From NCBI RefSeq assembly GCF_025447595.1, contig NZ_JAOEJU010000017.1:1-64000 (forward strand): a stretch of DNA of 64,000 nt, read 5' to 3'. The DNA comes from Pseudomonas koreensis (GTDB lineage Bacteria > Pseudomonadota > Gammaproteobacteria > Pseudomonadales > Pseudomonadaceae). Each line of letters begins with the position of its first letter. The stretch's first letter is position 1. This document shows positions 43,628 to 52,709 of the stretch, in pieces. Both the position numbers and the translations under genes were made by a program. The notes beneath the pieces were generated by a model. That model saw only the letters and a list, made by a program, of their open reading frames with translations, searched no databases and was not told the origin of the DNA.

Positions 43628-43650
43628 GACCTAGTGCTTTAGTCGGGTTT
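43628..43650 (-). promoter_or_regulatory. Second IscR-type operator
   Basis: The minus strand carries AACCCGACTAAAGCACTAGG next to the first site, matching the CCGACT half well and the second half less well. Paired sites upstream of iscR are also known in E. coli. Confidence 0.6.
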
Positions 43651-43728
43651 ACCCGCAAAAGAGCGCGCGAATGATAGCAGGGTCTGCGGCCTAATGGCAC
43701 ACCGGTCGGCAGCAGCCCTGCAAGTGCA

Positions 43729-44505
43729 TCAGTGGAGCTTGGATTCGTCCTTGCCCTTGACGCAGGCGAAGTCTTCTTCACGCAGCTCGGGCAGATCTTT
43801 CGCACAGTAATTGCTACCCAGATCCTTCAGCGCCCCGCACATTCCCTCCAGACGCCCATCCACCGCTTGCAGGTGATCGAGCAACTGGCCGATGGCACGC
43901 GCCACCGGGTCGGGCATGTCTTCGCTGACGCCGTAGGCATCAAAGCCGATCTTCTCGGCCATCGCCTTACGCTTGGCGTCAGCCTCATCGTCGGACTTGA
44001 CGATGATCCGGCCCGGAATCCCCACCACGGTGGCGCCCGGAGGCACTTCCTTGGTGACCACGGCGTTGGAACCGACCTTGGCGCCAGCACCTACAGTGAA
44101 CGGACCGAGCACCTTCGCGCCCGCCCCCACCACCACGCCATCGCCGAGCGTCGGGTGGCGCTTGCCCTTGTTCCAGCTGGTACCACCCAGGGTCACACCC
44201 TGATAGATCGTCACGTCATCGCCGATTTCAGCGGTTTCGCCGATCACGATGCCCATGCCGTGGTCGATGAAGAAGCGTCGACCGACTTTGGCACCCGGAT
44301 GGATCTCGATTCCGGTAAGCCAGCGACCGAAGTTCGACACCAGCCGCGCCAGCCATTTCAGATCGTTGCGCCAGAGCATGCCGGCCAGTCGATGAATCCA
44401 GATTGCATGCATGCCGGGGTAGCAGGTCAGGACTTCAAAAGCGTTACGCGCCGCCGGGTCTCGGTGGAATACGCTCTGGATATCTTCACGCAAACGCTCG
44501 AACAT
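43729..44505 (-). CDS. cysE: Serine O-acetyltransferase
   Basis: This 258-residue enzyme acetylates serine for cysteine synthesis. The N-terminal helical domain is followed by left-handed beta-helix hexapeptide repeats (GIEIHPGAKVGRRFFIDHGMGIVIGETAEIG region is about 68-98, with catalytic Asp/His in FIDHG). The start could be either of two adjacent ATGs (44508, 44505); the second has better spacing to AAGGA. It overlaps or abuts the trmJ stop (TAATGATG). Next to the isc operon it supplies cysteine, the sulfur source for IscS. Confidence 0.94.
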   Translation of the reverse strand: MFERLREDIQSVFHRDPAARNAFEVLTCYPGMHAIWIHRLAGMLWRNDLKWLARLVSNFGRWLTGIEIHPGAKVGRRFFIDHGMGIVIGETAEIGDDVTIYQGVTLGGTSWNKGKRHPTLGDGVVVGAGAKVLGPFTVGAGAKVGSNAVVTKEVPPGATVVGIPGRIIVKSDDEADAKRKAMAEKIGFDAYGVSEDMPDPVARAIGQLLDHLQAVDGRLEGMCGALKDLGSNYCAKDLPELREEDFACVKGKDESKLH

Positions 44506-44507
44506 CA

Positions 44508-45278
44508 TTAATCCTTCCGCTTAAGGAGCTCGCCACGGGCCGCTTTCTGGGTTTCCGTGAGGATGCCACGCAAAATATTCATTTCCGCCCGGCTGACCGA
44601 GCTGCGTCCGTACAACCGGCGCAGGCGCGCCATCAAGTGCCGCGGCTTTTCCGGATCGAGGAATTCGATGGCCACCAGAGTCTGCTCCAGGTGCTCATAG
44701 AACCGCTCCAGCTCATCCATGGTCGCAAGCTCTGCGCTTTTCACGGAGGCCACTTCTTCCTTCTCGATCTTGGTCGGCTGACCTTGTGCAGCCAGCCACG
44801 CCATGCGCACTTCATAACTCAACACCTGCACCGCCGCCCCGAGGTTCAGCGAGCTGAACTCAGGATCGGAGGGGATGTGCACGTGATAGTGACATCGCTG
44901 CAGTTCGTCGTTGGTCAGGCCGGAATCTTCACGACCGAACACCAGCGCGATTTCCGCGCCCTGCCCGGCCTCCTCGACCACTTTGGTCCCGCACTCGCGC
45001 GGATCCAGCAATGGCCAGGGAATGCGCCGGTCACGGGCACTGGTACCGAGCACCAGATTGCAACCGACCAAGGCGTCTTCCAAGGTGGCGACGACTTGTG
45101 CGTTTTCAAGGATGTCACCGGCACCGGAAGCGCGGGCATCGGCTTCGTGATGCGGAAAGACTCGCGGATCAACCAGCACCAGACGCGACAGGCCCATGTT
45201 TTTCATGGCGCGCGCGGTCCCGCCGATGTTTCCCGGATGGCTGGTATTGACCAGGACGACACGAATATTTTGCAGCAC
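44508..45278 (-). CDS. trmJ: tRNA (cytidine/uridine-2'-O-)-methyltransferase TrmJ
   Basis: This 256-residue SPOUT enzyme 2'-O-methylates position 32 of several tRNAs. SPOUT motifs are visible: NTSHPGNIGGTARAMKNMG near the N-terminus, LVFGREDSGLTNDEL near 115 and the knot region LNLGAAVQVLSYE near 145. GTG at 45278 gives the standard MLQNIRVVLV start. It is divergent from suhB across about 145 bases. Confidence 0.94.
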   Translation of the reverse strand: MLQNIRVVLVNTSHPGNIGGTARAMKNMGLSRLVLVDPRVFPHHEADARASGAGDILENAQVVATLEDALVGCNLVLGTSARDRRIPWPLLDPRECGTKVVEEAGQGAEIALVFGREDSGLTNDELQRCHYHVHIPSDPEFSSLNLGAAVQVLSYEVRMAWLAAQGQPTKIEKEEVASVKSAELATMDELERFYEHLEQTLVAIEFLDPEKPRHLMARLRRLYGRSSVSRAEMNILRGILTETQKAARGELLKRKD

Positions 45279-45423
45279 GGCGGGCGCTCTCGGACTCGGC
45301 AAAGGGGTGCAAATCTTACAGAACAGCCTACCGTTAAGCTATGAAAGCGAACAGCGACCTTCACCTGAAGAAAAGTTCTGATAGAATGCGCGGCTTTCTT
45401 TAACAACCTTAGGTGACACATCC

Positions 45424-46242
45424 ATGCAGCCCATGCTGAATATCGCGCTGCGCGCCGCCCGCAGCGCCAGTGAACTGATCTTCCGCTCCATCGAGCGCCT
45501 GGATACCATCAAGGTCGACGAAAAAGACGCCAAGGATTACGTATCCGAGGTCGATCGCGCCGCCGAACAGAAAATCATCGACGCCCTGCGCAAGGCTTAT
45601 CCGAATCACTCGATCATGGGTGAAGAGACCGGCCTGCACGCCGGCACCGGCATCGAAGGCGAAGAATACCTGTGGATCATCGATCCGCTGGACGGCACCA
45701 CCAACTTCCTGCGCGGCATTCCTCACTTCGCTGTCAGCATTGCCTGCAAATACCGTGGTCGCCTGGAACACGCCGTTGTTCTGGATCCGGTTCGCCAGGA
45801 AGAATTCACTGCCAGCCGTGGTCGCGGCGCTCAACTGAACGGTCGTCGCCTGCGTGTCAGCGGTCGTACCAGCCTGGACGGCGCTCTGCTCGGCACCGGT
45901 TTTCCGTTCCGTGACGACCAGATGGACAACCTCGACAACTACCTGGGCATGTTCCGCGCCCTGGTTGGCCAGACTGCCGGCATCCGTCGCGCCGGTTCGG
46001 CGAGCCTGGACCTGGCTTACGTGGCCGCCGGCCGTTTCGACGCGTTCTGGGAGTCGGGCCTGTCCGAGTGGGACATGGCTGCTGGCGCCCTGCTGATTCA
46101 GGAAGCAGGCGGCCTGGTGAGCGATTTCACCGGTGGTCACGACTTCCTTGAGAAAGGCCACGTCGTTGCCGGCAACACCAAATGCTTCAAGGCAGTTCTG
46201 ACGGCGATCCAGCCGCACCTGCCAGCCTCGCTGAAGCGCTAA
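45424..46242 (+). CDS. suhB: Inositol-1-monophosphatase family protein SuhB
   Basis: This 272-residue Mg-dependent phosphatase fold protein carries the two IMPase motifs: DPLDGTTNFLRGIPHF near residue 84 and WDMAAGALLIQEAGG near 217. Besides inositol phosphatase activity, SuhB joins the rRNA antitermination complex in E. coli and affects virulence regulation in P. aeruginosa. A TAGAAT -10 box at 45382-45387 with a weak TTCACC -35 precedes it. Confidence 0.95.
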   Translation: MQPMLNIALRAARSASELIFRSIERLDTIKVDEKDAKDYVSEVDRAAEQKIIDALRKAYPNHSIMGEETGLHAGTGIEGEEYLWIIDPLDGTTNFLRGIPHFAVSIACKYRGRLEHAVVLDPVRQEEFTASRGRGAQLNGRRLRVSGRTSLDGALLGTGFPFRDDQMDNLDNYLGMFRALVGQTAGIRRAGSASLDLAYVAAGRFDAFWESGLSEWDMAAGALLIQEAGGLVSDFTGGHDFLEKGHVVAGNTKCFKAVLTAIQPHLPASLKR

Positions 46243-46260
46243 GCGTTTCGCAAAACCCAA

Positions 46261-46319
46261 AAAACACCCTTCGGGGTGTTTTTTTATGGGCATGAAAAAG
46301 CACCCCGAAGGGTGCTTTT
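46261..46319. terminator. Two back-to-back terminators between convergent suhB and the glycine-zipper gene
   Basis: AACACCC-TTCG-GGGTGTT with a following T-run (46263-46285) ends suhB; AAGCACCC-CGAA-GGGTGCTT (46298-46317), with A's on its left, ends the minus-strand gene. The two hairpins share the ACCC/GGGT core. Confidence 0.88.
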
Positions 46320-46338
46320 CCTATAAGCCATCAACCAA

Positions 46339-46887
46339 TCACTGGCCCGGCTCGTTCTGCGACAGGATCAGCTTGCCTTCCTTGTCGACCGGAATCTGGT
46401 TGCCCGGATCACGATCCATCCGCACCTTGCCTTCCTTGCCGTCCAGCGAATACCGGACGTCATAGCCCACGACCTTGTCGCTGATGTCATTCACGGTGTT
46501 ACAGCGAGTCTGAGTCGTGGTGTAGGTATCACGCTCCTGCATACCCTCCTGAACCTTGTTGCCGGCGTAACCACCACCGACCGCACCAGCCACCGTGGCA
46601 ATCTTCTTGCCAGTGCCGCCACCAATCTGGTTACCCAGCAGACCACCTGCCAGCGCACCGACCACGGTGCCGGCGATCTGGTGTTGATCTTTCACCGGCG
46701 CCTGCCGGGTCACCGTCACATCCTTGCAAACTTCACGTGGAGTCTTGATCTGTGTTTTGACCGGCTCTACGGCCAGTACTTGCGCATACTCAGGGCCGCT
46801 TTTAACCAGGCTGTAGGTGGCAACAGCACCCCCGGCAGTCACACCGACAGCACCCAATACCGCACCAACCAGCAACGACTTGTTCAC
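46339..46887 (-). CDS. Glycine-zipper 2TM-domain outer-membrane-associated protein
   Basis: This 182-residue protein has an N-terminal signal or anchor (KSLLVGAVLGAVGVTAGGAVATYSLV) and a glycine zipper at about 72-105 (AGTVVGALAGGLLGNQIGGGTGKKIATVAGAVGGGYAGN), typical of the SlyB/Rick-17kDa 2TM family. A single Cys near 52 and one near 125 could form a disulfide in the periplasm. Its location between suhB and secF is conserved in pseudomonads. Role in envelope stress is family inference. Confidence 0.8.
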   Translation of the reverse strand: MNKSLLVGAVLGAVGVTAGGAVATYSLVKSGPEYAQVLAVEPVKTQIKTPREVCKDVTVTRQAPVKDQHQIAGTVVGALAGGLLGNQIGGGTGKKIATVAGAVGGGYAGNKVQEGMQERDTYTTTQTRCNTVNDISDKVVGYDVRYSLDGKEGKVRMDRDPGNQIPVDKEGKLILSQNEPGQ

Positions 46888-46947
46888 ATGAACCTCCTGA
46901 CCATCACATGCGGGACGCGCCCGCGCTTCTCCCAGCCTTGGAGCAAA

Positions 46948-46980
46948 AAAAAAGACGCGAGTTCAACTCGCGCCTTTTTT
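46948..46980 (-). terminator. Terminator of the secDF transcript
   Basis: CGCGAG-TTCAA-CTCGCG with A-tract on the left and T-tract on the right can end transcription in both directions; on the minus strand it lies just after secF. Confidence 0.8.
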
Positions 46981-47007
46981 GACTGACAGCCGGGAAAACG
47001 ATGGCCG

Positions 47008-47922
47008 TTATGGACGGTCGTCGACTTCCTTCTCGGTATTGACCGGCGGAATCAGGTCTTCGGTCGACAGGTTCAGCCAGATCAGCACCACATTGGCGAT
47101 GTAGATCGACGAGTAGGTACCCGCCAGAACACCCACCAGCAGCGCCAGGGAGAAGCCGTACAGGTTGTCACCGCCGAAGAACAGCAGTGCCGCGATCGCC
47201 AGCAAGGTCGAAACCGAGGTCGCGATGGTCCGCAGCAGGGTCTGCGTGGTCGAGATGTTGATGTTCTCGATCAGCGTGGCTTTGCGCAGTACGCGGAAGT
47301 TCTCACGCACCCGGTCGAACACGACGATGGTGTCGTTGAGCGAGTAACCGATGATCGCCAGTACCGCCGCCAGCACCGTCAGGTCGAAGGTGATCTGGAA
47401 GAACGAAAGGATACCCACGGTCACGATCACGTCGTGGATCAGCGACACGATGGCGCCGACCGCAAACTTCCACTGAAAGCGGAAAGCCAGGTAGATCAGG
47501 ATGCCGCCGAGTGCCAGCAGCATGCCCATGCCACCCTGGTCACGCAGTTCTTCACCGACCTGCGGGCCGACGAACTCGACGCGCTTGACGGTCGCCGGGT
47601 TGTCGCCGCCGACCTTCTGCAGCGCTTCCGCCACCTGATGGCCCAGCTGCGGGTCTTCACCCGGCATGCGCACCAGCAGATCGGTGGTTGCGCCGAAGTT
47701 CTGCACGACGGCTTCGTGATAACCGGAAGAAACCAGTTGCTCGCGTACCTTGGTGACATCGGCCGGACGCTCGTAGGTCAGCTCGATGAGCGTACCGCCG
47801 GTGAAGTCCAGACCCCAGTTCATGCCCTTGTGGAACACACTGAAGATTGCCAGCAAGGTCAGGAATACAGTGACGCCGAACGCAAAGTTGCGGACGCCCA
47901 TGAAGTTGATTGTACGTAACAT
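47008..47922 (-). CDS. secF: Protein translocase subunit SecF
   Basis: This 304-residue inner-membrane RND-like protein pairs with SecD to pull preproteins from the translocon using the proton gradient. Six transmembrane helices are visible, with the first periplasmic domain about 40-130. Typical motifs GLDFTGGTLIEL near residue 35 and VGYSLNDTIVVFDRVREN (read IIGYSLNDT) near 195 are present. It lies 9 bases after secD. Confidence 0.96.
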   Translation of the reverse strand: MLRTINFMGVRNFAFGVTVFLTLLAIFSVFHKGMNWGLDFTGGTLIELTYERPADVTKVREQLVSSGYHEAVVQNFGATTDLLVRMPGEDPQLGHQVAEALQKVGGDNPATVKRVEFVGPQVGEELRDQGGMGMLLALGGILIYLAFRFQWKFAVGAIVSLIHDVIVTVGILSFFQITFDLTVLAAVLAIIGYSLNDTIVVFDRVRENFRVLRKATLIENINISTTQTLLRTIATSVSTLLAIAALLFFGGDNLYGFSLALLVGVLAGTYSSIYIANVVLIWLNLSTEDLIPPVNTEKEVDDRP

Positions 47923-47931
47923 GGCAGCCCC

Positions 47932-49800
47932 TTAAATCCACAACTTCTTGAAGTCACGACCGCCGAAGATCAGGTTGACCATCGCGCGGGTGACCATGAT
48001 GGCCGTGAACATCGAAGTCAGAACCCCGAGGGACATGGTTACTGCGAAGCCCTTCACCGGGCCGGTGCCCATGGCGAAGAGGATGCCGCCGACCAGCAAG
48101 GTGGTCAGGTTGGCGTCGAGAATCGCAGTGAATGCCCGACCGAAGCCTTCGTTGATTGCACGCTGCACGGTCATGCCGGCGGCGATCTCTTCACGAATCC
48201 GCGAGAAGATCAGTACGTTGGCGTCGACCGCCATACCCATGGTCAACACGATACCGGCGATACCCGGCAGGGTCAGCGTGGCACCCAGCAGCGACATCAG
48301 CGCCAGCAGCAGCACCATGTTCACCGCCAGAGCAACGGTGGCGATCAGACCGAAGAAACGGTAGATGGCGATGATGAACAGCGAGACGAACAGCATGCCC
48401 CACAGCGATGCATCGATACCCTTGGTGATGTTGTCCGCCCCCAGGCTCGGACCGATGGTGCGCTCTTCAGCAAAGTACATCGGAGCAGCCAGACCACCAG
48501 CACGCAGCAGCAGCGCCAGTTCGGACGACTCGCCCTGGCCGTTCAGGCCAGTGATACGGAACTGAGCACCCAGCGGCGACTGAATGGTCGCCAGGCTGAT
48601 GATCTTCTTCTCTTCCTTGAAGGTCTGCACCGCGACGTCTTTCTCGACGCCGTCGACCACTTGCTTGGTGTAAGTGGTGACCGGACGTTGCTCGATGAAG
48701 ATCACCGCCATGCTGCGACCGACGTTGCTGCGGGTCGCGCGGCTCATCAGCTCGCCACCGTGGCCATCCAGACGGATGTTCACCTCAGGCGTACCGTGCT
48801 CGCCGAAACCGGCCTTGGCGTCAGTCACCTGGTCACCAGTGATGATCAGGCCACGCTCGATCTGGGCAGGAGGACGCTTGCCTTCACGGAATTCGAAAGT
48901 CTCGGAAGTAGCTTTCGAAGCGCCCGGCTCTGCAGCCAGACGGAACTCCAGGTTGGCCGTCTTGCCGAGGATACGCTTGGCTTCTGCAGTGTCCTGCACG
49001 CCCGGCAGCTCAACCACGATACGGTTGGCGCCCTGACGCTGAACGATCGGTTCGGCAACACCCAGCTCGTTGACGCGGTTACGTACCGTGGTCAAGTTCT
49101 GCTTGATGGAGTATTCACGGATTTCCGCCAGCTTGGCCGGGGTCATCGCCAGACGCAGCACCGGTTGACCGTTGAGGTCGGCCGGAACAATGTCGAAATC
49201 GTTAAAATTCTTGCGGATCAGAGCACGGGCCTGTTCGCGGGAATCAGCATCGCTGAAGCCCAGCTGAATGGCGCCATTGAGTTGCGGCAGGCTGCGATAA
49301 CGCAGTTTCTCTTTGCGCAACAGGCTCTTGACGTCGCCTTCGTAGACTTTCAGGCGGGCGTCGAGGGCTTTGTCCATGTCCACTTCCAGCAGGAAGTGCA
49401 CACCACCGGACAAGTCCAGACCCAGCTTCATCGGGTGCGCGGCCACGCTGCGCAGCCATTGCGGGGTGGTTTGTGCCAGGTTCAGCGCGACGACGTAGTC
49501 ATCACCCAATGCCTTGCGGACAACGTCCTTGGCCGGCAGCTGGTCTTCAGCCTTGGTCAGACGGATCAGACCGCCCTTGCCGTTCGCAGCCAGGCTCGAA
49601 GCCTTGACGCTGATCCCGGATTCCTTGAGCGCGGTGCTCACGCGATCCAGATCGGCCTGATTGACCTGCAGGGCCGTGCTGGCACCGCTGATCTGAATGG
49701 CCGGGTCATCGGGGTATAGATTCGGAGCGGAATAAATCAGACCGATCGCCAGCACCGCCAGGATCAGAATGTATTTCCACAGAGGATATTTGTTCAGCAT
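47932..49800 (-). CDS. secD: Protein translocase subunit SecD
   Basis: This 622-residue RND-like inner-membrane protein has one N-terminal helix, a large periplasmic P1 domain and five C-terminal helices. GLDLSGGVHFLLEVD near residue 125 and GMAVDANVLIFSRIREE near 525 (the proton-relay Asp region) are intact. ATG at 49800 (MLNKYPLWK) is preferred to an upstream GTG. It forms the yajC-secD-secF operon. Confidence 0.96.
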   Translation of the reverse strand: MLNKYPLWKYILILAVLAIGLIYSAPNLYPDDPAIQISGASTALQVNQADLDRVSTALKESGISVKASSLAANGKGGLIRLTKAEDQLPAKDVVRKALGDDYVVALNLAQTTPQWLRSVAAHPMKLGLDLSGGVHFLLEVDMDKALDARLKVYEGDVKSLLRKEKLRYRSLPQLNGAIQLGFSDADSREQARALIRKNFNDFDIVPADLNGQPVLRLAMTPAKLAEIREYSIKQNLTTVRNRVNELGVAEPIVQRQGANRIVVELPGVQDTAEAKRILGKTANLEFRLAAEPGASKATSETFEFREGKRPPAQIERGLIITGDQVTDAKAGFGEHGTPEVNIRLDGHGGELMSRATRSNVGRSMAVIFIEQRPVTTYTKQVVDGVEKDVAVQTFKEEKKIISLATIQSPLGAQFRITGLNGQGESSELALLLRAGGLAAPMYFAEERTIGPSLGADNITKGIDASLWGMLFVSLFIIAIYRFFGLIATVALAVNMVLLLALMSLLGATLTLPGIAGIVLTMGMAVDANVLIFSRIREEIAAGMTVQRAINEGFGRAFTAILDANLTTLLVGGILFAMGTGPVKGFAVTMSLGVLTSMFTAIMVTRAMVNLIFGGRDFKKLWI

Positions 49801-49864
49801 CACGCCGCCCGTTATGAACGCGGGGCGCCTTGCGCGCCCCGTCGATTGAGTAGAAGTTGGAACC

Positions 49865-50200
49865 TTAGATCGCTTTCAGCGTGCCTTTTGGCAGCGTGGC
49901 GGCGATGGCGCCCTTCTGGAACTTCATTTCCACGGTGTCGGAAACTTCCAGAACCACGAAGTCATCGGCCACTTTGGTGATCTTGCCGGCGATGCCGCCG
50001 GTGGTGACCACTTCGTCGCCCTTCTGCAGGCTGCTCAGCAGGTTCTTCTGCTCTTTGGCGCGCTTGGCCTGTGGACGCCAGATCATCAGGTAGAAGATGA
50101 CCAGGAAGCCGACCAGGAAAATCCACTCGAAGCCGCCGCCCATAGGCGCTGCAGCCGGTGCAGCCGCGTCAGCCATGGCATTAGAGATAAAAAAGCTCAT
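49865..50200 (-). CDS. yajC: Preprotein translocase accessory subunit YajC
   Basis: This 111-residue single-span membrane protein has a short Ala-rich N-terminus, a transmembrane helix (about 25-43, FEWIFLVGFLVIFYLMIWRPQ) and a cytosolic beta domain with GDEVVTTGGIAGKI. It associates with SecDF and is located 64 bases upstream of secD, 43 bases after tgt. Confidence 0.95.
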   Translation of the reverse strand: MSFFISNAMADAAAPAAAPMGGGFEWIFLVGFLVIFYLMIWRPQAKRAKEQKNLLSSLQKGDEVVTTGGIAGKITKVADDFVVLEVSDTVEMKFQKGAIAATLPKGTLKAI

Positions 50201-50243
50201 TTAGCACTCCAGTTGCAAATGTTGAATCTTGGGGTCAGAAAAC

Positions 50244-51377
50244 TCAGTCCAAAGGCGGAACGGGAAGCCCGCGTTTGGCGTAGAAGGCATCGACAAAGGC
50301 GGCCAATGTACCCTGTTGAATAGCCTCGCGCAAACCAGCCATCAGCACCTGATAATGGCGCAAATTGTGGATGGTATTGAGCATGCTGCCGAGCATTTCG
50401 CCGCACTTGTCCAGATGATGCAGATAAGCGCGGGAGAAGTTCTGGCAGGTATAGCAATCGCAGGTCGGATCCAGAGGCGAATCATCATGGCGATGGAACG
50501 CGTTACGGATCTTCAGCACGCCTGTATCAATGAACAGATGCCCGTTGCGGGCATTACGGGTTGGCATCACGCAATCGAACATGTCCACACCGCGGCGCAC
50601 ACCCTCAACCAGATCTTCCGGTTTGCCAACGCCCATAAGGTAACGAGGTTTGTCAGCCGGCATCATGCCCGGCAGGTAATCCAGCACCTTGATCATTTCG
50701 TGCTTGGGCTCGCCCACGGACAGACCGCCGATGGCCAGGCCGTCGAAGCCGATCTTGTCCAGGCCTTCCAGCGAGCGCATGCGCAGGTCCTGGTGCATGC
50801 CACCCTGTACGATGCCGAACAGCGCCGCCGTGTTGTCGCCATGAGCATTCTTCGAACGCTGGGCCCAGCGCAGCGACAGCTCCATGGACACACGGGCAAC
50901 ATCTTCGTCAGCCGGGTACGGGGTGCATTCGTCGAAGATCATCACGATGTCGGAGCCCAGGTCGCGCTGGACCTGCATCGACTCTTCCGGGCCCATGAAC
51001 ACTTTCGAGCCGTCGACCGGGGAGGCGAAGGTCACGCCCTCCTCCTTGATCTTGCGCATGGCGCCGAGGCTGAACACCTGAAAACCGCCGGAGTCGGTCA
51101 GAATCGGGCCTTTCCACTGCATGAAATCGTGCAGGTCGCCGTGCGCCTTGATCACCTCGGTGCCCGGGCGCAGCCACAGGTGGAAGGTGTTGCCCAGAAT
51201 GATTTCCGCACCAATTGCCTCGATATCACGCGGCAACATACCCTTGACCGTGCCATAGGTACCCACCGGCATGAAGGCCGGGGTCTCGACGGTGCCACGG
51301 GGGAAAGTCAGACGACCACGACGAGCCTTGCCATCGGTGGCAAGCAACTCGAAAGACATACGACAGGTGCGACTCAT
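50244..51377 (-). CDS. tgt: Queuine tRNA-ribosyltransferase (tRNA-guanine transglycosylase)
   Basis: This 377-residue TIM-barrel enzyme exchanges guanine-34 for preQ1 in tRNAs with GUN anticodons. The catalytic Asp lies in ILTDSGGFQVFSL near residue 97 and the zinc site in CDCYTC...H near the C-terminus. ATG at 51377 has AGAGGAA 6 bases upstream and overlaps the queA stop by 4 bases, which favours it over a second in-frame ATG at 51359 (371 residues). Confidence 0.95.
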   Translation of the reverse strand: MSRTCRMSFELLATDGKARRGRLTFPRGTVETPAFMPVGTYGTVKGMLPRDIEAIGAEIILGNTFHLWLRPGTEVIKAHGDLHDFMQWKGPILTDSGGFQVFSLGAMRKIKEEGVTFASPVDGSKVFMGPEESMQVQRDLGSDIVMIFDECTPYPADEDVARVSMELSLRWAQRSKNAHGDNTAALFGIVQGGMHQDLRMRSLEGLDKIGFDGLAIGGLSVGEPKHEMIKVLDYLPGMMPADKPRYLMGVGKPEDLVEGVRRGVDMFDCVMPTRNARNGHLFIDTGVLKIRNAFHRHDDSPLDPTCDCYTCQNFSRAYLHHLDKCGEMLGSMLNTIHNLRHYQVLMAGLREAIQQGTLAAFVDAFYAKRGLPVPPLD

Positions 51378-52423
51378 ACGGATTCCTCTGGGCCGCGGGG
51401 GGCGGGATTACGGGTGATGAACATCGCATCACCGTAGCTGAAAAAGCGGTATCCGTTATCGACCGCGGCTTTGTAGGCAGCCATGGTTTCCGGATAACCG
51501 GCGAATGCCGAAACCAGCATCAACAGCGTGGATTCGGGCAAATGGAAATTGGTGACCAGCGCATCGACCACATGGAACGGCCGGCCCGGGAAGATAAAGA
51601 TGTCGGTGTCGCCGCTGAACGGCTTGAGCACGCCATCGCGGGCGGCGCTTTCCAGCGAACGCACGCTGGTGGTGCCGACAGCGATGACTCGACCGCCGCG
51701 CTCACGGCAAGCGGCGACTGCATCGACCACGTCCTGGCCGACTTCTAGCCACTCGCTGTGCATGTGGTGATCTTCGATCTTCTCGACACGCACTGGCTGG
51801 AACGTGCCAGCGCCGACGTGCAACGTAACGAACGCGGTCTCGACGCCCTTGGCGGCGATCGCTTCCATCAGCGTCTGATCGAAATGCAGCCCGGCAGTCG
51901 GTGCCGCCACCGCGCCGAGCTTCTCGGCATACACGGTCTGATAGCGCTCGCGATCCGAACCTTCGTCCGGGCGGTCTATATAAGGAGGCAGCGGCATGTG
52001 GCCGACGCGATCGAGCAGCGGCAGTACTTCTTCGGCAAACCCCAGCTCGAACAGCGCATCGTGACGCGCCAGCATTTCGGCTTCGCCGCCGCCGTCGATC
52101 AGGATCTTCGAACCCGGTTTCGGCGACTTGCTGGAACGCACATGGGCCAGCACGCGGTGGGTATCGAGCACGCGCTCGATGAGGATTTCCAGCTTGCCGC
52201 CGGACTCCTTCTGCCCGAACAGGCGCGCCGGAATCACCCGGGTATTGTTGAACACCATCAGATCGCCGGGGCGCAAATGCTCCAGCAGATCAGTGAATTG
52301 ACGGTGTGCCAGGGCGCCGCTGACCCCATCCAGGGTCAACAGGCGACTACCGCGACGCTCGGCCAAAGGATGGCGGGCAATCAGCGAATCAGGAAGCTCG
52401 AAGGTAAAGTCAGCAACGCGCAT
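51374..52423 (-). CDS. queA: S-adenosylmethionine:tRNA ribosyltransferase-isomerase QueA
   Basis: This 349-residue enzyme transfers and isomerises the ribose of SAM onto preQ1-34 in tRNA, giving epoxyqueuosine. Family motifs MRVADFTFELPDSLIARHP at the start, FNNTRVIPARL near 58 and GLHFDQTL near 177 are present. It lies upstream of tgt and acts right after it in queuosine synthesis. Confidence 0.96.
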   Translation of the reverse strand: MRVADFTFELPDSLIARHPLAERRGSRLLTLDGVSGALAHRQFTDLLEHLRPGDLMVFNNTRVIPARLFGQKESGGKLEILIERVLDTHRVLAHVRSSKSPKPGSKILIDGGGEAEMLARHDALFELGFAEEVLPLLDRVGHMPLPPYIDRPDEGSDRERYQTVYAEKLGAVAAPTAGLHFDQTLMEAIAAKGVETAFVTLHVGAGTFQPVRVEKIEDHHMHSEWLEVGQDVVDAVAACRERGGRVIAVGTTSVRSLESAARDGVLKPFSGDTDIFIFPGRPFHVVDALVTNFHLPESTLLMLVSAFAGYPETMAAYKAAVDNGYRFFSYGDAMFITRNPAPRGPEESV

Positions 52424-52489
52424 GATGGGGTTCGTCTAGCAGGGCCGGAAAGTCTAGCGGAAATATCGAAAATTGACCATGAAACGTGA

Positions 52490-52518
52490 TTGACCAACGG
52501 TAGGCACCTCTCTATACT
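52490..52518 (+). promoter_or_regulatory. tRNA-Leu promoter
   Basis: TTGACC (52490-52495), 17-base spacer, TATACT (52513-52518), about 13 bases before the mature tRNA 5' end and divergent from queA. A GC-rich discriminator-like CGCCGCC follows, as usual for stable RNA promoters. Confidence 0.75.
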
Positions 52519-52531
52519 TCGCCGCCATTGA

Positions 52532-52616
52532 GCCCTGATGGCGGAATTGGTAGACGCGGCGGATTCAAAATCCGTTTTCGAAAGGAGTGGGAGTTCGAGT
52601 CTCCCTCGGGGCACCA
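52532..52616 (+). tRNA. tRNA-Leu (CAA anticodon)
   Basis: This 85-base class II tRNA has acceptor stem GCCCTGA paired with TCGGGGC, anticodon stem GCGGA/TCCGT with loop TTCAAAA (anticodon CAA, reads UUG), a variable arm TTTCGAAAGGAG region, T-arm with GTTCGAGTC and encoded CCA at 52614-52616. Its 3' end borders the integrated element, so it is the probable attachment site. Confidence 0.97.
52590..52616 (+). other. Putative attL (3' end of tRNA-Leu)
   Basis: P4-type integrases recombine in the T-arm/3' end of tRNA genes and restore the tRNA. The integrase gene begins 165 bases downstream. No second copy of this T-arm/acceptor sequence was found by eye anywhere to 64000, so the exact core and the attR partner are unknown. 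Confidence 0.5.
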
Positions 52617-52661
52617 CATAGCAGTATCTGAGAGTCTCCACCAGCCTCTCAGACCCAGAGA

Positions 52662-52686
52662 AACCGGCCACTTGGCCGGTTTTTTT
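52662..52686 (+). terminator. Terminator after tRNA-Leu
   Basis: AACCGGCC-ACTT-GGCCGGTT followed by TTTTT, 46 bases after the tRNA. Confidence 0.85.
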
Positions 52687-52709
52687 GTGCCTGTCTGTTT
52701 ACTCTTGTC

